Below are positions 61,308 to 64,000 of a DNA stretch of 64,000 nucleotides, in pieces. This stretch comes from Salvator merianae (taxonomy: Eukaryota; Chordata; Lepidosauria; Squamata; Teiidae), in assembly GCA_003586115.2 (NCBI GenBank), contig QVOM02000034.1, positions 113,214,376 through 113,278,375 on the forward strand. Direction: 5' to 3'. The number at the start of each line of letters is the position of its first letter. Within the stretch, counting starts at the first letter, position 1. Below the pieces are notes generated by a model, which saw nothing but the letters and a program-made list of their open reading frames with translations, was not told where the DNA came from and made no database searches. Both the position numbers and the translations under genes were made by a program.

Positions 61308-61695
61308 ACCAGAAAATCCTGAAGAAGAATGTCCAGTCATCAGTCCATAATCTGAAGATTAAGCACAAACGTGTTATGTAGCAAACAAAAATCTGAAGCA
61401 TAAAAGCAAGTCCCACCTCTGAATGGCTCAAAATAAAAAAAGGCTTTGGAGTAGCCTAGTCATAGTCCATTCTTGAATCCCATTGAGATGTTGTTGCAGG
61501 ACTTTAAACAGATGGCACATGCTCAAAATCCTCCAATGTGGCTGAATTAAAGCAATTTTGCAAAGAAGAGTGGGCCAAAATACATCCACAGTGATAGAAA
61601 AGACTGACCTGAAGTTATTGGAAGTGTTTGGTTCTAATTGTTTCTATTAAAAGTGGCACAACCAGGTACTACGTTTAGAGGGTGTTATGAGAACT
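61308..61695 (+). pseudogene. Tc1/mariner-like transposase remnant
   Basis: The nucleotide sequence follows the 3' half of a Tc1-type transposase gene. The best-preserved blocks are tggagtagcctagtcatagt and cccattgagatgttgttgca (about 61450-61495), where the family has its WPSQSPDLNPIE motif. Further matches are ccaatgtggctgaattaaag and agaagagtgggccaaaatac, ending near the agtggcacaaccaggtacta motif. Many stops and indels are present. The N-terminal DNA-binding region and terminal inverted repeats were not found. The element is on the plus strand and ancient. Confidence 0.75.
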
Positions 61696-62525
61696 GGTCT
61701 AGAGACATGTATTTATCAATGCTCCCAAATACACACAGAGTTTTTAAGAACTATATCTGTAGTTTAACTGATAATGAATAGGAGCTGATCCCAAGGGAGA
61801 GGGAGACACTTGGCTGATTTCAATGAAAAGTGTCTTTATTAAAGTATAAAAGACACACATAAAATAACCTTATTACATAGCAAAAGACAAAAGTATTCAA
61901 AGTTTCAAAGTTAGGCAAATTAGTCAAGCTGAAAAGCAGCTTGAAGAGTGAGATTCCTAAAATAACTAAGTGATAATTTGTATCAAGCAAAGAGGTTTAA
62001 ACTGTAACCATGGCAAAGATTGACACAAGACAAGCTTAAAGCAAAGTCACCTACTCTACTTGCTGATGCAGAGCAGTGGAAACAGAGCAGAGATGCCATC
62101 AAGGCTTGGGAAGCAGTTGCTAGACAAAGGAAAGCAGATGACAGGGAAAGTTTTAATGTAAAAATGGGGGTGGGGTGGGAGAAGAAAGAAAAAGGCTTAG
62201 GAAAGAAGGAAGAGGGATTATACCTGTCTCAGTACAAAAAGTGGGATTGTGTTGCAAGAACACAAGGTTCAGCTTCTTGTAGGGATGGAGCAAAGTTCAG
62301 CTCTTGCTGCAGGAAGGAGGTATTGGACCTGAGCACAAACCAAGGACCAAAGTTAAGCTCTTGCTGAATCTTGAAGTAGGATGCATGCAGAGTGAACTTT
62401 GAGGGAACTGATGACCAGAGTGCAGCTCTTGAAGTGATGGAATGGACTTTGGGGAAGTCCTCAATGGAGGAGAAACATCTATTCTTGTATCCCAAAACAG
62501 GAATGTTTGGAAAGGAACAGGGGTA

Positions 62526-62528
<3 letters not shown>
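61696..62528. other. Unassigned stretch
   Basis: The 115-codon plus frame at 62020-62367 is hydrophilic and Lys-rich without a recognised domain. Locally recurring 'aagttcagctcttgctg' type phrases (about 62292, 62352, 62420) suggest a short degenerate repeat of roughly 60 bp. Confidence 0.4.

Positions 62529-62559
<31 letters not shown>
62529..62559. repeat. (TG)n microsatellite
   Basis: About 15 TG units, ending 6 bases before the hAT element. Confidence 0.95.
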
Positions 62560-62562
<3 letters not shown>

Positions 62563-62565
62563 CAC

Positions 62566-63757
62566 TAGGGACGTGCATGAAGATTCGTAATGTTCAAATT
62601 TCATACGAAAATGGCGTTTTCTCCATCTTCGCATGAAATGCGAAAGGAAAAACGAACAGCGAATGTGAATGGCGAAGGTCCTGGCGACTTTCGCTGCAGT
62701 TCGGGACCTTCGCCATTTGTCGAAAACTCCCTCTTTTTTTTGCCGCTAGAAGCTTCGTTGCATCAAAGCATGGAAGCTTCACAGCCTCAATACACTGCCT
62801 CTAGAGGTTGCAGAGAGGTAGTGTAAGCAATGATGAAAGACGGTATTTTATCTCGCATGAGGATGAGAATTGACTCAGATGGCTAGAGTACTTCGAGGAA
62901 TTAATAAAATTGATTGAAGTGTGTTGTGGTAGATATAGTTCTGTCTTTTGGAAATGGAGGGCAAGAGGTGGGTACAACTGTCAGGTCAGCCTGTTTTCGC
63001 TACTGCTCTGAACCACGGAAGCTATGAGGCTACTTCGCATGCCGCTGAGCCCTCCCTCCTCATAAGGAGGAGGTGCTTGTCAGCTGGACTCTGTCTACTT
63101 GAGTTAATAGTGACCTGATTATTTTTTACTCTCAAAAACCTCAAGAGAAATCATTCAAAATCCAAAGGTCAAGCGCTGATACCAATACAGAAGCCAATAG
63201 GAAATAATTTCTGATCCATTCGATCGTGAAAGTTAAGTGCAGTCACGCGCATGTGCACACAGAAATAATAGGGGGAGTGAGAGACTGATTGAAAACTGCA
63301 AAAAGTCAATGCGAAGGGAATACCTTTGCTTGCATTCGTGTACAGATTAGGGAAAAACGAGCATTTCCACGCAACTTCGCGGCCCCTGTAAGTACCATCA
63401 CCGCGTAGCAGCGCACCCTCGTTCATGCTAGCCACCGCTTAAACCACTTATAAGTCAACTCCGTGCAATTTTGCCTTATACAAAAATAATACCTCCTTAA
63501 ACTACCAAGGTTGCACGCTCAAATGTGGAAGGGAGAGGGGGATATGTGGGGTGTTTTCCTACAGAAATAAGTGTATGTTTTTTGATAGTTTATTTCATTT
63601 ATTTTTCAAGTAACGTACCCCCGGTTTTTGCGAAGATTTTCACAGTGAAAATGAAAGTCTCCCTTTTCGGACCTAGAATTTTCGTGCAAAAATGAAGCTT
63701 CGTTGCTTCACAGCATTGTGAAGCGAAAAGCAGAAAATTCTTTCATGCACATCGCTA
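62566..63757. mobile_element. Complete non-autonomous hAT-like element, type B
   Basis: Starts tagggacgtgcatgaagatt and ends ctttcatgcacatcgcta. The octamer gtatacac flanks both sides exactly (62558-62565 and 63758-63765), a perfect 8-bp target duplication. The length (1,192 bp) and internal blocks (for example gatgagaa..ctcagatggct, agttctgtcttttggaaatg, ggtttttgcgaagattttc) correspond to 29456-30631. It has more CG to TG changes than that copy, so it may be older despite the intact duplication. No transposase frame was found. Confidence 0.9.
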
Positions 63758-63765
63758 GTATACAC

Positions 63766-64000
63766 ACACACAGAGGTTATCCACATCAAGTAAACAACTG
63801 GGGAACTTAAATCATCTATCAGTTTGGGTATCCAGATTAGCATATTTTTGCAACTGCTCACATCTAAGGTGTGAACTCTCACAGCTTAAGTATCATCTTC
63901 TTGCAACAGGTTGATAAGATTAAGCTGTGCCATAAAATAACTTTTAATAGAAAAAACAGACATTGGTGAACATATTTGAGTCAGCAGACCTAAGAAGGGG
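63766..64000. other. Unassigned stretch at window end
   Basis: Short ACAC run next to the hAT element, then AT-rich sequence without recognised features. Confidence 0.4.

Overview
The window looks like non-coding nuclear DNA from a vertebrate, most likely a squamate reptile. The evidence is an L2-clade LINE whose 3' end carries the 'gcgggatataaataaa' type tail, a tRNA-headed SINE of the kind common in squamates, an L1 3' fragment, a Tc1-like remnant, and many DNA-transposon MITEs and microsatellites. The species cannot be named from this sequence. I found no host protein-coding gene, rRNA, functional tRNA, CRISPR array or operon. Nearly all open frames outside the LINE are chance frames or lie in simple repeats and palindromes.

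Layout. 1-710: a non-autonomous hAT element built as a chain of hairpins. 2041-3200: a MITE followed by a minus-strand L2 endonuclease fragment. 4519-5171: a MITE with a younger 181-bp MITE nested inside it. 5326-5509: an almost perfect palindromic hAT-like MITE with an 8-bp target duplication. 5644-5823: another 180-bp MITE. About 6380-10316: a long L2 LINE copy with ORF1 remnant, endonuclease, reverse transcriptase and A-rich tail, disabled by in-frame stops. 10330-12070: a MITE, an unidentified minus-strand frame and a 142-bp tandem duplication. 14443-15693: a CpG-rich foldback element. 16-29 kb: mostly unannotated DNA with scattered MITEs, a SINE and microsatellites. 29456-30631: a complete hAT MITE with a perfect TSD. 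31.3 kb and 52.4-53.7 kb: two copies of an unassigned older repeat; the second is split by a 5'-truncated L1. 34-48 kb: mostly unannotated DNA with MITEs. 49318-51479: the hAT family again, here containing about eleven near-identical 146-bp units and abutting a long CTT microsatellite. 56.7-58.0 kb: a MITE cluster. 61.2-61.7 kb: L2 and Tc1-like remnants. 62566-63757: a second complete type-B hAT element inserted at the edge of a TG microsatellite.

The most notable content is the hAT-like family with termini resembling TAGGGATGTGCACGAA (five copies in 64 kb, four with recognisable 8-bp target duplications). Its interior consists of stem-loop modules, amplified in one copy into a satellite-like array. 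No transposase is encoded here, so these copies would depend on one supplied elsewhere. Nothing in the window looks like a new protein-based system. Coordinates of TE ends are read by eye; exact where a target duplication is given and approximate otherwise.
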